A stretch of 64,000 nt of DNA from Bog-532 sp965277615. GTDB taxonomy: Bacteria; Actinomycetota; Actinomycetes; Streptosporangiales; Streptosporangiaceae. Of this stretch, positions 51,024 through 59,785 are shown piece after piece; the stretch's first letter is position 1, and each line of letters begins with the position of its first letter. The translations under genes were made by a program, and so were the position numbers. The notes under the pieces are model-generated. The model saw only the letters and a program-made list of their open reading frames with translations, did not search any database and was not told the origin of the DNA. The stretch spans positions 2,294,001-2,358,000 of the forward strand of contig CBDIDG010000006.1 of NCBI GenBank assembly GCA_965277615.1, read 5' to 3'.

Positions 51024-51764
51024 ATGCCCACTCCCCTGGTGCCGCCCGGCACGCCGCTGACCGGCCGCTGGCTGCGGCTGGACCTGCTCCGCGAAGACGA
51101 CCTGGACGAGCTGTACCCGCTGCTGGCCGACCCGGAGGTCTACCGCCACGGTTACGTGATGCACCACCGGCCGGACTCCCCCGAGGACTCGGCCAGGCTG
51201 GCCCGCCAGAAGTTCCTGGTCGATCAAGGCCAGGCGGACGGCCGGGGCGGCGGCCGCACCGTGTACGCGATCCGGCTGGCCCAGCCGAGCGACCTAGGCC
51301 CGGCGGGCACGCTGGTCGGCACGTCCTCGCTGCTGGAGGCCGATGTACACAACGAGAGCATTCACGTCGGCTCCACCTTGTACGGGTCGCGCTGGTGGGG
51401 CACGCCGGTCAACGGCGAGGCCAAGCTGCTGCTGCTCGGGCACTGTTTCGACGATCTCGGCTACGGCCGGGTCAAGATCCAGACCGACCGGCTGAACACC
51501 AGGTCCCAGGCCGCCATCGCCAAGCTGGGGGCCCAGCGCGAGGGCGTGCTGCGCCGGCACACGAAGCGGGAGGACGGCACGTTCCGTGACACAGTGGTGT
51601 TCAGCGTGCTGGCTGATGAATGGCCCGGCGTGAGAGCCGGGCTGCGGGAGCGCGTCGGCCGCACAGAGACGGCACGGCGGGAGAGCGGACATGAAGATCG
51701 CGGTGATCGGGACGGGGCACATCGGCGGGACACTGGGGGCCAAGTGGCACGCGGCCGGGCATGA
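51024..51764 (+). CDS. GNAT family N-acetyltransferase (RimJ/RimL type)
   Basis: 246 residues. Motifs: LTGRWLRLDLLREDDLDELYPLL, VGTSSLLEADVHNESIHVGSTLYGSRWWGTPVNGEAKLLLLGHCFDDLGYGRVKIQTDRLNTRSQAAIAKLGAQREGVLRR in RimJ-like order. The natural domain ends near residue 205. The last 25 or so residues (RTETARRES... ) are read through the start of the next gene, overlapping it by 74 bases, and look unconserved. Acetylates an amino group on a protein or small molecule. Confidence 0.88.
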   Translation: MPTPLVPPGTPLTGRWLRLDLLREDDLDELYPLLADPEVYRHGYVMHHRPDSPEDSARLARQKFLVDQGQADGRGGGRTVYAIRLAQPSDLGPAGTLVGTSSLLEADVHNESIHVGSTLYGSRWWGTPVNGEAKLLLLGHCFDDLGYGRVKIQTDRLNTRSQAAIAKLGAQREGVLRRHTKREDGTFRDTVVFSVLADEWPGVRAGLRERVGRTETARRESGHEDRGDRDGAHRRDTGGQVARGRA

Positions 51765-52266
51765 CGTGACCTACGGGTCGCGCCAGGGCAGCGGCGACGG
51801 CCCGGGCGGGGCACCGCTGCGGCCGATCGGCGACGCCGCGGCGGATGCCGACGTGGTGGTGATCGCGGTGCCGGGGGGCGCGGTGCCCGATGTCGTGGCC
51901 GAGCACGGGAAGGTGCTGGGCGGCAAGGTGGTGGTGGACGCGACCAATCAGATGGGCGCCGGCCACCCCGATAACCGCGACACGATCACGGCCGGCGTGG
52001 CCAACGTGAAGTACGTGCGGGCGTTCAACATCTACGGGTGGGAGAACTTCGCTGAGCCACTCCCGGGCACCACGCTGTTCTTCGCCGCCGATCCCGCGGC
52101 GCGGGAGGCAGCCGAGGAGCTGATCAGCGCGATCGGGATGGAGCCGGCCTACGTGGGCGGCGTGGACGCGACCGGCATCGTGGACGGCTTGCTGCCGCTG
52201 TGGTTCTCCCTGGTCCAGGAGCGCGGCGGCCAGCGGAGGCTTTCGTTTCGGCTGCTCGAGCCATAG
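51691..52266 (+). CDS. NAD(P)-binding F420-reductase-like protein
   Basis: 191 residues. Rossmann start MKIAVIGTGHIGGTLGAKWHAAGHDVTYGSR, DVVVIAVPGGAVPDVV, KVVVDATNQMG, then KYVRAFNIYGWENFAEPL. This is the pattern of NADPH-dependent F420 reductase (Fno)-type proteins, here shorter and without the usual C-terminal helix part. Its ATG lies 74 bases inside the acetyltransferase gene. After it comes the AT-richer 52.3 kb island. Confidence 0.82.
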   Translation: MKIAVIGTGHIGGTLGAKWHAAGHDVTYGSRQGSGDGPGGAPLRPIGDAAADADVVVIAVPGGAVPDVVAEHGKVLGGKVVVDATNQMGAGHPDNRDTITAGVANVKYVRAFNIYGWENFAEPLPGTTLFFAADPAAREAAEELISAIGMEPAYVGGVDATGIVDGLLPLWFSLVQERGGQRRLSFRLLEP

Positions 52267-52698
52267 CTACCGCTACGGTAAGGGCCCCGCTTAGGCACTC
52301 GCCGACAAGTGGCAGGCCGACAGAACCCGGCAAATTACCTTAAACTTCCCATTTGATGCGTCGCAGCAGCCAATTAGGGCATTTCTTCTTAGTTCAGTTT
52401 TTTGCGTCATCTAAGACGCTTAGGTCCATCCAGCGGTTTACCGAAATCAAGCCACACATCTATAGACCGCAAGTACCTGTTCTCGCGGACATCAGCCGCC
52501 CCATACTTCGGCTAGCTACACGCAACGCCCTTGGGGGGGCTCGGTGAGACGTCGCGTTTTCACCTGGATCCGTGCTGCCGGTCCAGGAAGTCACTTCAGC
52601 CAGCTTTCAGGTTTGGCGGGCATCGCCGTAGCGCACCATCACGCGCGGGAAATTCAATCCCCAGTTTCGGGGACCGCTGACCTTTAACGGAGAAGTCA
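52267..52698. other. AT-richer noncoding region at the start of an accessory island
   Basis: 432 bases with visibly more A/T than its surroundings (for example the stretch from 52330 to 52480). No frame looks coding; a 64-codon frame at 52353 has no ribosome site. No tRNA or integrase was seen. It presumably holds the promoter of the Trypco1 operon. Confidence 0.5.
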
Positions 52699-53022
52699 AT
52701 GGCTGAACTGGTCCGTTTCGAGGTGGCACCAGGACATAACGTCCTGGTGGAGACCGACGATGTCGACGAGGGTTTGGTTCAGGTCAAACGGAGCTACGGC
52801 GACGGGTTCATCGAGGCTGGCTCGGCCTTCACCGAGCACATCGGCTCCATCCGGGACGCGGTACGGGACGCGCTGAAGGAATTGCGTGAGATTAATCCGG
52901 ATGAGGTCACGGTGTCGTTTGGGATCAAGTTCACCGCCGAGGCTGGGGCGGTGATCGCCAAGACCTCGGTGGAGGGCACACTCGGCGTGGAGATGGCCTG
53001 GCACCGGACCGAGGAGAAGTGA
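52699..53022 (+). CDS. Trypco1 (trypsin-co-occurring domain, CU044_2847-type) protein
   Basis: 107 residues from ATG 52699 with GGAG upstream. The sequence RFEVAPGHNVLVETDD, GFIEAGSAFTEHIGSIRDAVRDALKELREINPDEVTVSFGIKFTAEAGAVIAKTSVEGTLGVEM has the repetitive beta and one-helix pattern of Trypco1 proteins. These small domains typically occur beside trypsin-like proteases in actinobacteria, as here, and are predicted parts of conflict or effector systems. Its stop overlaps the protease start (GTGA). Confidence 0.85.
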   Translation: MAELVRFEVAPGHNVLVETDDVDEGLVQVKRSYGDGFIEAGSAFTEHIGSIRDAVRDALKELREINPDEVTVSFGIKFTAEAGAVIAKTSVEGTLGVEMAWHRTEEK

Positions 53023-54083
53023 CGTCCGCGACCCGGGCACCGTGGCGGATCCGGCTCAGCGACCCGGATTCCGGCTGGGTGCTCGGGGCCGGCTTTCTGG
53101 TCGCACCACGTCTGGCCCTCACCTGCTGGCATGTGGTGGAGAAGCAGCGGCGCCGACGGGCCGGAGTCACGTTGATCGGGTCATCGGGGTGGAGTGGGAC
53201 CGTCGGGCCCGACGAGCTCGAAGAGGCGTCACCAGGCGCGGACGTGGCTCTGCTGGAGTTGCCCGCACCGATTGCCGACGCCGAGACCGCCCCAATGGGT
53301 CCGGCCGAGCCCCCCGCGCCGGGCGACGTGCTGACGGCATTTGGTTTCCCCGAAATCGGGAACACCCAGGCTGCGCAGCGCACGAGCAGGGAGGACAACC
53401 CGGGGATCTGGACCCGGGTCGAGGTGGAAGGGCTGGACCTGGCCACGAACCGGGTCTGGCTGACTAGCCACACATCCCACACGGTGCCGCTGCAGCAAGG
53501 ATTCAGTGGCGGCCCGGTGGTCGATCCAGGCACCACATTGGTTGTGGGCATGACGATCTCAGCCTGGGTCAAGCAGTCAGCCGCCCTGATGGTCCCGGTG
53601 GCCGCTCTCGCGGGCTGCCACCCCGAACTACGACGCATACTGCAACCCATCAAACTGGCCGATCCAGACTTCGCCCGGGCCAGTAAGGCTCTCGCCGCAC
53701 AGAACTATTCAGCCGCACTGTCCGACTTCCGGGCGGTATGTGCCCGGCGGCCAGAGTTCGCCGACGCCTGGTACTACGTCGCGCTGGCGGCGCTGAAAGG
53801 CCAGCGTCCGAGGACGCACACCACCACCTACATCGAGGAGGTTGACCGCCTACTGGAGCACGCCTCGTCCCTGCCCTCGGCCCAGCCGCACGTGCAGGCC
53901 CTGAGGGCACTGATCAGAGAAGACCATCACCAGTCTCGCGGTATCACGTCTGCGCCGACCGCGGCCGACCTGTGTCCGCCGGCAACCTCAGTACCCCTCC
54001 AGCACGCCGCTGAGATCTGCCGTCACGTCCCCGCACCGGAGACGTTTATCTGGCAAGAACTACACCGTTGGAGAACAATGTGA
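53019..54083 (+). CDS. Trypsin-like serine protease with C-terminal TPR-like region
   Basis: 354 residues from GTG 53019. Catalytic triad: His38 in LALTCWHVV, Asp75 in GADVALLELP, Ser163 in QQGFSGGPVVD. No signal peptide, so it should act in the cytoplasm. Residues 215-300 are helical and TPR-like (ASKALAAQNYSAALSDFRAVCARRPEFADAWYYVALAALKG, EEVDRLLEHASSL), a likely protein-binding module. Coupled to the Trypco1 gene by GTGA and to the next gene similarly. Codon use is less GC-biased than the chromosomal genes around. Confidence 0.85.
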   Translation: MTSATRAPWRIRLSDPDSGWVLGAGFLVAPRLALTCWHVVEKQRRRRAGVTLIGSSGWSGTVGPDELEEASPGADVALLELPAPIADAETAPMGPAEPPAPGDVLTAFGFPEIGNTQAAQRTSREDNPGIWTRVEVEGLDLATNRVWLTSHTSHTVPLQQGFSGGPVVDPGTTLVVGMTISAWVKQSAALMVPVAALAGCHPELRRILQPIKLADPDFARASKALAAQNYSAALSDFRAVCARRPEFADAWYYVALAALKGQRPRTHTTTYIEEVDRLLEHASSLPSAQPHVQALRALIREDHHQSRGITSAPTAADLCPPATSVPLQHAAEICRHVPAPETFIWQELHRWRTM

Positions 54084-55006
54084 AAGATCCCTATGAAGGC
54101 CTATCCCCGCGGCAGGCCAGCGTGCGTCGCTACTTCGTCCCGACTCCGGCTTTTCCCAATATCGTCGGGCCGGTCATTCTGGGTGCCATCGCCTTGGTGC
54201 TGTTCATAGCGGCAACGGCGTCACCTTTCCTGGCGTTTGTCGGTCTCGTGGTCGCTTTCTTCGCGGTCAAGAAAGGCCTGCCCCGCATCCTGCTCTATCA
54301 GCGCCTCAAGGCGCTGGCCGAGCCCAAGCCGAGCGACCAGCAGATGGATCAATGGCTTCATGAGGCCCTCGGCCCGGCAATTGATCAGGGCTTCCATCGG
54401 ATGGACATCGTGCGCGATGATCTAGTGAGCAGAGACCGGGAGCCACTTCAGGTCATCGGCTTGCCGCAGAACGTTTCCTACCGACTGGCCAAAGGGCGAG
54501 ACGGAATCGTCCGGTCGAGTCACTACGACATCCTCGTGGTTTTCATGACCCAGTGGCACCTGTCCACATTTCAATGTGTGCTGGACATGGCGACCGGTGC
54601 CTTCATTTCGGACCAGACTCGCGAATTCACTTACCGCGACATCCTGTCGGTGTCCACGGCCAGCGACCGCCTGGTCGCGCAGTTTCCGCTCGACCATCGC
54701 CAGACGCCGAGCGCGCCCAGCGATGGACAGCAGGGCGCGGCGGGAGCAGGCCACGTCAAGGTGGAAGCCACTACGGCACAGCTATTCAGCCTGAAGGTGG
54801 CTTCCGATGAAATCCGGGTCCTGGTCAGCCTGTTCGACTTCCGGGTAGATGGACGGGGGTTCGACTCCGGAGTGGACAACGCACTCCAGCAGATCCGGGG
54901 CCGACTACGCGCGTACACCACTCTGCAAGAGAGCGGTGAAGGTGCATTCGAGGACCTGAATCAGGTCCGGCAGCGTCGCGACGGGGCGTGGCCGGCCGCA
55001 CACTGA
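54080..55006 (+). CDS. Two-TM membrane protein of the protease operon
   Basis: 308 residues from GTG 54080, which overlaps the protease stop (GTGA) and has GGAG seven bases upstream; TTG 54068 is less likely. Two adjacent hydrophobic segments (about residues 27-62: VGPVILGAIALVLFIAATA and FLAFVGLVVAFFAV), then a soluble domain of about 230 residues with regular beta strands (HYDILVVFMTQWHLSTFQCVLDMATGAF). No known family. It is probably the membrane-anchored partner or effector of the Trypco1-protease pair. Confidence 0.75.
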   Translation: MKDPYEGLSPRQASVRRYFVPTPAFPNIVGPVILGAIALVLFIAATASPFLAFVGLVVAFFAVKKGLPRILLYQRLKALAEPKPSDQQMDQWLHEALGPAIDQGFHRMDIVRDDLVSRDREPLQVIGLPQNVSYRLAKGRDGIVRSSHYDILVVFMTQWHLSTFQCVLDMATGAFISDQTREFTYRDILSVSTASDRLVAQFPLDHRQTPSAPSDGQQGAAGAGHVKVEATTAQLFSLKVASDEIRVLVSLFDFRVDGRGFDSGVDNALQQIRGRLRAYTTLQESGEGAFEDLNQVRQRRDGAWPAAH

Positions 55007-55031
55007 GCCCGTAATGACCGGACAGCTGTAG

Positions 55032-55065
55032 ACGGCGGGGATGTGCCCCGGGCACTCCCCGCCGT
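55032..55065 (+). terminator. Hairpin after the protease operon
   Basis: ACGGCGGGG (55032-55040) and CCCCGCCGT (55057-55065), nine-base perfect stem, then TTCTG. It begins 26 bases after the last stop codon and closes the three-gene operon. Confidence 0.65.
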
Positions 55066-55071
55066 TTCTGG

Positions 55072-55953
55072 TCAGCCGAGGTGCCGGGTGATGGCGTCCG
55101 CCACCGCGTCCGGGCGCTCACGGGGGATGAAGTGGCCGGTGCCGGGCAGCTCGACCCGGTCGTAGGCGGCGGCGAACATGTCGGCGTTGCCCCGGCCGGC
55201 CGCCGCGATCTCGCAACCGTCGTCCAGCCCGTACAAGAACGTGGCCGGCACCTCGATGCGGGGCCACTGATCCAGCCGGGCCTGAGCCGCGGCGTACCGG
55301 GGGCGGCCGGGCGCGGCTCCGGTGCCGTGCCGGTAGTAGTGCACCACGGCCTCGATGAACTGAGCCGTCTCGGTGGCGCGGAGCACGGCTCGCAGATCAG
55401 CCTCGGCCATCAGCAACGACGGCGACCACTCGGCCCAGCAGCGGCGGATGAACGCGGCCGGGTGCACGGCGAACCGCTCGGCCCCGGCGTCGGTGCACAG
55501 CCAGTACCGGTACCAGGCCCGTTCGGCCTCGGTGAACCGCTCGGCCGCGTTGAGGTGGTGCAGCGGGCCGTAGGCGGTGGCCATGGTGACCAGGCCCGTC
55601 ACCCGCTCCGGGGCCAGCGCCGCAACCGCGTGCGCGGTCCGCGCCCCCCAGTCGTGGCCGGCCAGCACCACCCGGTCCAGCCCGAGCCGGTCGAGCAGGT
55701 CGAGCAGGTCGGTGGCCAGCGCGGCGACCTGAGCCCCGCCGGCCTCGGCCCAGGCGTCCGGGTAAACCCGGCTCCCGCCGTAACCGCGCAGGTAAGGCCG
55801 GACGATGCGCAGGCCGGGGGGCAGCCGCGGCACGACCTGCTCCCAGGTCGCGGGGATGTCCGGGAAGCCGTGCACCAGTACCACGGGGAACCCGGCGGGG
55901 TCGCCGTCCTCGAGGTATTCGAGCTCGGCCACCCCGGTGTCGATCAGCGGCAT
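55072..55953 (-). CDS. Epoxide-hydrolase-like alpha/beta hydrolase
   Basis: 293 residues. HGFPD oxyanion motif (VVLVHGFPDIPATW), nucleophile Asp101 in LAGHDWGARTAHAV, and the catalytic His in ELPGTGHFIPRERPD. Asp in place of Ser plus HGxPD and cap-helix Tyr positions (PLHHLNAAER..AWYRYWL) suggest epoxide hydrolysis; haloalkane dehalogenases use the same elbow, so that remains an alternative. Downstream of the S53 protease but separated by a strong hairpin. Confidence 0.85.
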   Translation of the reverse strand: MPLIDTGVAELEYLEDGDPAGFPVVLVHGFPDIPATWEQVVPRLPPGLRIVRPYLRGYGGSRVYPDAWAEAGGAQVAALATDLLDLLDRLGLDRVVLAGHDWGARTAHAVAALAPERVTGLVTMATAYGPLHHLNAAERFTEAERAWYRYWLCTDAGAERFAVHPAAFIRRCWAEWSPSLLMAEADLRAVLRATETAQFIEAVVHYYRHGTGAAPGRPRYAAAQARLDQWPRIEVPATFLYGLDDGCEIAAAGRGNADMFAAAYDRVELPGTGHFIPRERPDAVADAITRHLG

Positions 55954-55968
55954 CCGCCCACCATAGGC

Positions 55969-56003
55969 AGGAGGACCCGCCCCGGGCCGGGGCGGGTCCT
56001 CCT
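55969..56003. terminator. 15-bp hairpin between S53 protease and hydrolase genes
   Basis: AGGAGGACCCGCCCC (55969-55983) and GGGGCGGGTCCTCCT (55989-56003), perfect stem, GGGCC loop. It terminates the first S53 protease gene on the minus strand and separates it from the hydrolase. Confidence 0.75.
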
Positions 56004-56025
56004 TTAGTTCAGGTCGTTCAGGCGG

Positions 56026-57459
56026 TTACCAGCGGCCGGCCGCCCGGGCCAGCTCCGGTACGAAGTACGCACCATTGACCGTACCCACGCCGGAGGCCAG
56101 GTCGTAGCCCTTGGTGGCGCTGTAGCCCTTGATCGTGTACAGCTTCCCGTTCTGGGTGAACGAGACGGTGTTGTTGCCGGAGGTGACATCCACGATGCCC
56201 CGGGCGTGCTCAGCCGACAGCTGGTACAGCGCCGGATTGATAAGCCCCAGCGAGTGCCCGGCCACCTGGGCGGACAGAGCCACGATGCCGGAGAACAACG
56301 GGGTGGACTCGCTGGTGCCGCAGGTCGGGTACCAGCCGGCGGGCTCCCCGGCGAAGCTCTGGTAGACGTCGACCGCGCCGTTGCAGGCTCCGCTCATCGA
56401 GATGTCCGGCACGCCGCGGCTCTGGCCCACGACCTTCTTCACTCCGTCCTGGTAGTACGGGCGGGAGAAGAAGATGGACTTGCCGCCGTTGGTGGCCAGC
56501 GGGTTGGGGCCGTTGTCCCCGAAGATGAACTGCTGGGTCGGCACGTTGTAGGTGTCGTTCCACACCGTGTCCGGCGACGCGTGCTGCCCGCTCGCGTTCA
56601 GGTGCAGCTGGGTGCCGCCCACCGCCGTGACCAGCGGGTCGGTCGGCGGCCACGAGGTCACCGGGTACAGGTAGTAGGTCGACTCATCCAGGCCGACGTC
56701 GGCCACGCCCGAGTCACCGGTGGCGGCGGTCACGGTGACGTGGTGGGCCGCGGCGTTCTCGTAGGCGCCCCGCAGCGAGCCCAGCGTGGCCTTGTTCGGG
56801 AACGTCTGCTCGGTGGCGCTGAAGCTCTGGCTGATCACGTCGCCGAGGTGGTGGTCGATCACGTAGTTCTCGGCCTCGATGATCTGCGGGAAGCCGGTGA
56901 CGCCTTCGGTCTCCGACACCGGGGTCTCGACCAGCAGGATGTTGGCCCCGGGGGCGATGGTGTGGGCGTATTCGACGTCCAGCGTGGTCTCACCGGCCCA
57001 GCCGACCTGGTCGGAGTTGGTCGGGTCGTACGGTGGCACCGCGCCCGCGGGCTGGATGACCTTCAGGGACGGCGGCGCGGGCAGGCTGAAGGTCTTGTCG
57101 AAGTAGGCCAGGTCCTTCTGGATCGTCGGAGAGCCGAACGAGTCAACGATGACGATGGTCTTGCCCCGGCCGGTCACCCCGCGCTGGTACAGCGGCTTCA
57201 GGTTGTACGCGGTCTGGATCTGGCCGGGCTCGTAGCAGGCGACCTGAAACGCGGTCTCGCAGTCGGCCGTGGTCGGCGGCTGGCTGGTCGCGCGGCCCGC
57301 GTGCAGCACCCCGGGCACCAAGGAGCCCTGGGCCTTGCTGGCGTGGGCGGCGGTGGTCGCGGCGCTGGCCGAGACCGCCGTTCCGGCGGATACCACGGCA
57401 GCGCTGGCCGTCAGCGCGAACGCGCCGACCACCGCCGAGACTCTCCGTGCCTTGGGCAT
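56026..57459 (-). CDS. Secreted S53 (sedolisin-type) serine carboxyl peptidase, copy A
   Basis: 477 residues from ATG 57459 with GGGGGAAG upstream. N-terminal signal peptide (basic MPKARR, then VVGAFALTASAAVVSAG). Catalytic Glu and Asp in AGETTLDVEYAH, the oxyanion Asp in AATGDSGVADVG, and Ser in CGTSESTPLFSG. Ca-site GYDLASGVGTVNG closes it. No N-terminal activation prodomain is seen (length 477, against 550-650 for pro-forms). Sedolisins work at acidic pH, consistent with an acid-tolerant host. Tandem paralogue follows upstream. Confidence 0.9.
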   Translation of the reverse strand: MPKARRVSAVVGAFALTASAAVVSAGTAVSASAATTAAHASKAQGSLVPGVLHAGRATSQPPTTADCETAFQVACYEPGQIQTAYNLKPLYQRGVTGRGKTIVIVDSFGSPTIQKDLAYFDKTFSLPAPPSLKVIQPAGAVPPYDPTNSDQVGWAGETTLDVEYAHTIAPGANILLVETPVSETEGVTGFPQIIEAENYVIDHHLGDVISQSFSATEQTFPNKATLGSLRGAYENAAAHHVTVTAATGDSGVADVGLDESTYYLYPVTSWPPTDPLVTAVGGTQLHLNASGQHASPDTVWNDTYNVPTQQFIFGDNGPNPLATNGGKSIFFSRPYYQDGVKKVVGQSRGVPDISMSGACNGAVDVYQSFAGEPAGWYPTCGTSESTPLFSGIVALSAQVAGHSLGLINPALYQLSAEHARGIVDVTSGNNTVSFTQNGKLYTIKGYSATKGYDLASGVGTVNGAYFVPELARAAGRW

Positions 57460-57557
57460 GACGTCTTCCCCCAACGGGATAAAAGGGATAGTGCGGTGAG
57501 ACATTAGCACTCAGTAATGAACTGGGATCAAGGCCGCATGACGCGGAATTTGTGCGG

Positions 57558-59030
57558 TTACCAGTATTTTCCCGCGGCGGCCAGTTCGGGCACGAAGTAC
57601 TGGGCGTCGATCGTGCCGACCCCGGAGGCGAGGTCGTAACCGGTCCTGGCCAGGTAGCCGGTCACCGTGTGCACGGCACCGCCCTGGGTGAGCGAGACGG
57701 TGTTGCTGCCCAGGGTGACGTCGACGACGCCGCGGGCGTGCTCGGCCTCCAGCTGGTAGATCATCGGGTTGATCAGCCCCAGCGGATGCCCCGCCACCTG
57801 GCCGGCCAGCGCCACCACCCCGGCGAACAGCGGCGTCGCCTCACTGGTGCCGCAGCTCGGGTACCAGCCGGCCGGCTGGCCGCGGAAGCTGCTGTAAACG
57901 TCGACCGCGCCGTTACAGGCCGCGCTCATCGAGATGTCCGGCACGCCCCGGCTGCGGCCGACCACGTTGGACACACCGTCCTGGTACGACGGCCGGGAGA
58001 AGAAGGTGGACTTGCCGCCCCCGCCGGCCAGCGGGTTCGGGCCTGCGTTGCCATCCAGGTACTCGTTGGCGTCGCGGCGGTAGGTGTCATTCCAGACCCG
58101 GTCCGGCGCGGTGCGCTGGCCGTTCGCACTCAGCTGCAGCTCAGTGCCACCCACCGCGGTGACCAGCGGGTCGCTGGCCGGCCACGACGTCACCGGGTCG
58201 AGGAAGTAGGTCTGCCCGTCCAAGCCGACGTCGGCCGCGCCCGCGTCGCCCGCGGCGGACAGCACGGTGACGTGGTGGACTTCCGCATTGGCGTAGGCCG
58301 ACCGCAGCGGCTGCAGGGCGCTCGCGCTGGGGAAGGTCTGCTCGGTGGCGCCGAAGCTCTGGCTGATCACGCCGGCCAGGCCGTGGTTGATCACGTAGTT
58401 CTCGGCCGCGGCGATCTGCGGGAACCCGGTAGCGCCTTCGGACTCCGCCACCGGCGTCTCGACCAGCAGGATGCTCGCTTGCGGCGCGACCGCGTGGGCG
58501 TACTCGACGTCGAGCGTGGTCTCCGCGGCCCAGCCGACCATCCCCGCGTCGGCCGGGTTGTAGGCCGGCACCTTTCCGGCCGGGGCAATGACCTTCAGCG
58601 AGGGCGGGGCGGACAGGCCGGACTGGCGGTCGAAGGTGGCCAGGTCGCTGCCGATGGTGGGCGAGCCGAACGAGTCGACGATGGCGATCGTGGTGGACTG
58701 GCCCTGCACGCCGCTCTGGTACAGCGCCGGCAGGCCGTAGGCCCGCTGAATCTGGTTCGGCTGGTAGCAGGCGACGTGGTAATTCTGCTCGCAAAAGGCC
58801 GTGGTCGGCGGGGCACTGCTGCGGTGCCCGGCGTGGACCACGCCCGGGCCGCCAGAGGTCACCGACAACGGGCGAGCCCCGGCGGCCGGTGCCCCAGTGA
58901 CCGGCGCCCCAGTGACCGGCGCCCCTGGGCCCGCCGTGACCGACGGGCTCGCGGTCACGGCCGAGGCCGCGGCGGCGGCAGTCAGCGCGCAAGCCCCCGC
59001 GGCCACGCTGACGGTTCGCACCAGACGCAT
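57558..59030 (-). CDS. Secreted S53 (sedolisin-type) serine carboxyl peptidase, copy B
   Basis: 490 residues. Signal peptide MRLVRTVSVAAGACALTAA, then a repetitive linker GAPVTGAPVTGAPAAG encoded by 15-bp repeats. Catalytic AAETTLDVEYAH, SAAGDAGAADVG and CGTSEATPLFAG are as in copy A; note the oxyanion Asp is in GDAG instead of GDSG. C-terminal GYDLASGVGTIDAQYFVPEL matches copy A almost word for word. The two arose by tandem duplication and have diverged mostly in the N-terminal 80 residues. Copy A begins 98 bases downstream on the same strand, and no strong hairpin lies in that gap, so both could be cotranscribed. Confidence 0.9.
   Translation of the reverse strand: MRLVRTVSVAAGACALTAAAAASAVTASPSVTAGPGAPVTGAPVTGAPAAGARPLSVTSGGPGVVHAGHRSSAPPTTAFCEQNYHVACYQPNQIQRAYGLPALYQSGVQGQSTTIAIVDSFGSPTIGSDLATFDRQSGLSAPPSLKVIAPAGKVPAYNPADAGMVGWAAETTLDVEYAHAVAPQASILLVETPVAESEGATGFPQIAAAENYVINHGLAGVISQSFGATEQTFPSASALQPLRSAYANAEVHHVTVLSAAGDAGAADVGLDGQTYFLDPVTSWPASDPLVTAVGGTELQLSANGQRTAPDRVWNDTYRRDANEYLDGNAGPNPLAGGGGKSTFFSRPSYQDGVSNVVGRSRGVPDISMSAACNGAVDVYSSFRGQPAGWYPSCGTSEATPLFAGVVALAGQVAGHPLGLINPMIYQLEAEHARGVVDVTLGSNTVSLTQGGAVHTVTGYLARTGYDLASGVGTIDAQYFVPELAAAGKYW
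58876..58920 (-). repeat. 15-bp repeats in the linker of S53 copy B
   Basis: GCCCCAGTGACCGGC at 58891-58905 and 58906-58920, with a degenerate unit before. They encode the GAPVT linker pentapeptides. Confidence 0.85.
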
Positions 59031-59293
59031 TCATCCCCCCACAGGAAGCGTTCAGCCTCGGCCGTGCGGCCGGAGTGACGCTCGAATACGGAGGGTAGCT
59101 GAATGACTGCGTATTAGCTACGAAGCGTCCCGGTGGGCCGCGCGGTAACACTCCGCACCGCGCGGGAAGATGGCACACCGTAATGGACCATTAAAAACGG
59201 AAAAATTTACGCCCGGTTCAGATTCACGGAATTCAGCCGGTCACGCGAATTGTTATCGACTCGCAAAACAATGGACGTGGCTGGGTATGCCAA
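59031..59293. other. S53 copy B promoter region
   Basis: About 260 bases upstream of S53 copy B. AT-richer part at 59180-59270. No operator palindrome or coding frame stands out. Confidence 0.4.
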
Positions 59294-59336
59294 AAGGCCG
59301 GGCGGGGCCCGGCCTTCACGGCCCGCCAGGCGGGCC
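59294..59336. terminator. Two adjacent strong hairpins
   Basis: AAGGCCGGGC/GCCCGGCCTT (59294-59303/59307-59316, 3-nt loop) is directly followed by GGCCCGCC/GGCGGGCC (59320-59327/59329-59336, 1-nt loop). They are downstream of the DUF6131-like gene on the minus strand. Confidence 0.6.
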
Positions 59337-59397
59337 CCGGCGCGCCGTCGGGCACCGGGACCACGCCAGACGCGGCTACCACGCGGCTAGCACACGG

Positions 59398-59553
59398 TTA
59401 CCAATAGTGCCTGCGACCACCGACGGCGTGGCCGAGCGCACCCAGCAGAAGGAGGATCAGGCCGATCACCAGAATGATGATGCCGATCGTCCAGAGGATC
59501 GCGATCTTGAGGATGAAACCGACTACCAGGATGATAAGTCCCAGAATGATCAT
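59398..59553 (-). CDS. DUF6131-like small hydrophobic membrane protein
   Basis: 51 residues from ATG 59553 with CAGGAG upstream; the frame before it is unlikely to be translated. Two hydrophobic stretches MIILGLIILVVGFILKIAIL and WTIGIIILVIGLILLLLGALG, then basic HAVGGRRHYW. Fits small two-TM proteins (DUF6131-like) common in actinobacteria; role unknown, possibly stress-related membrane peptide. Confidence 0.75.
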   Translation of the reverse strand: MIILGLIILVVGFILKIAILWTIGIIILVIGLILLLLGALGHAVGGRRHYW

Positions 59554-59785
59554 GACAACTCCTGTCGCTTCGGGCACTTGCACAATCTGAGTCGAGTGGG
59601 TGCCAGAAGGCGTGTTCCCGTTGAGATCGAAGGGAAACGCAGGAGCTCGCATCGACTTTGCTGAAGGCCGCAGGAGTCAGGGCGGCGGTGACGGCTCCTT
59701 CCAGTATGCGCTAAGCCAGCAAGCATGCAAATTGGGCCTCCGGCACGCAGGAAGCCGTAGGCCGGGGTCAGCTGGGGCGGCTGGG

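Noticed and set aside
52353..52547. 64-codon ORF in the AT-richer leader
   Set aside because: No ribosome site, no recognisable motif and typical of random frames.
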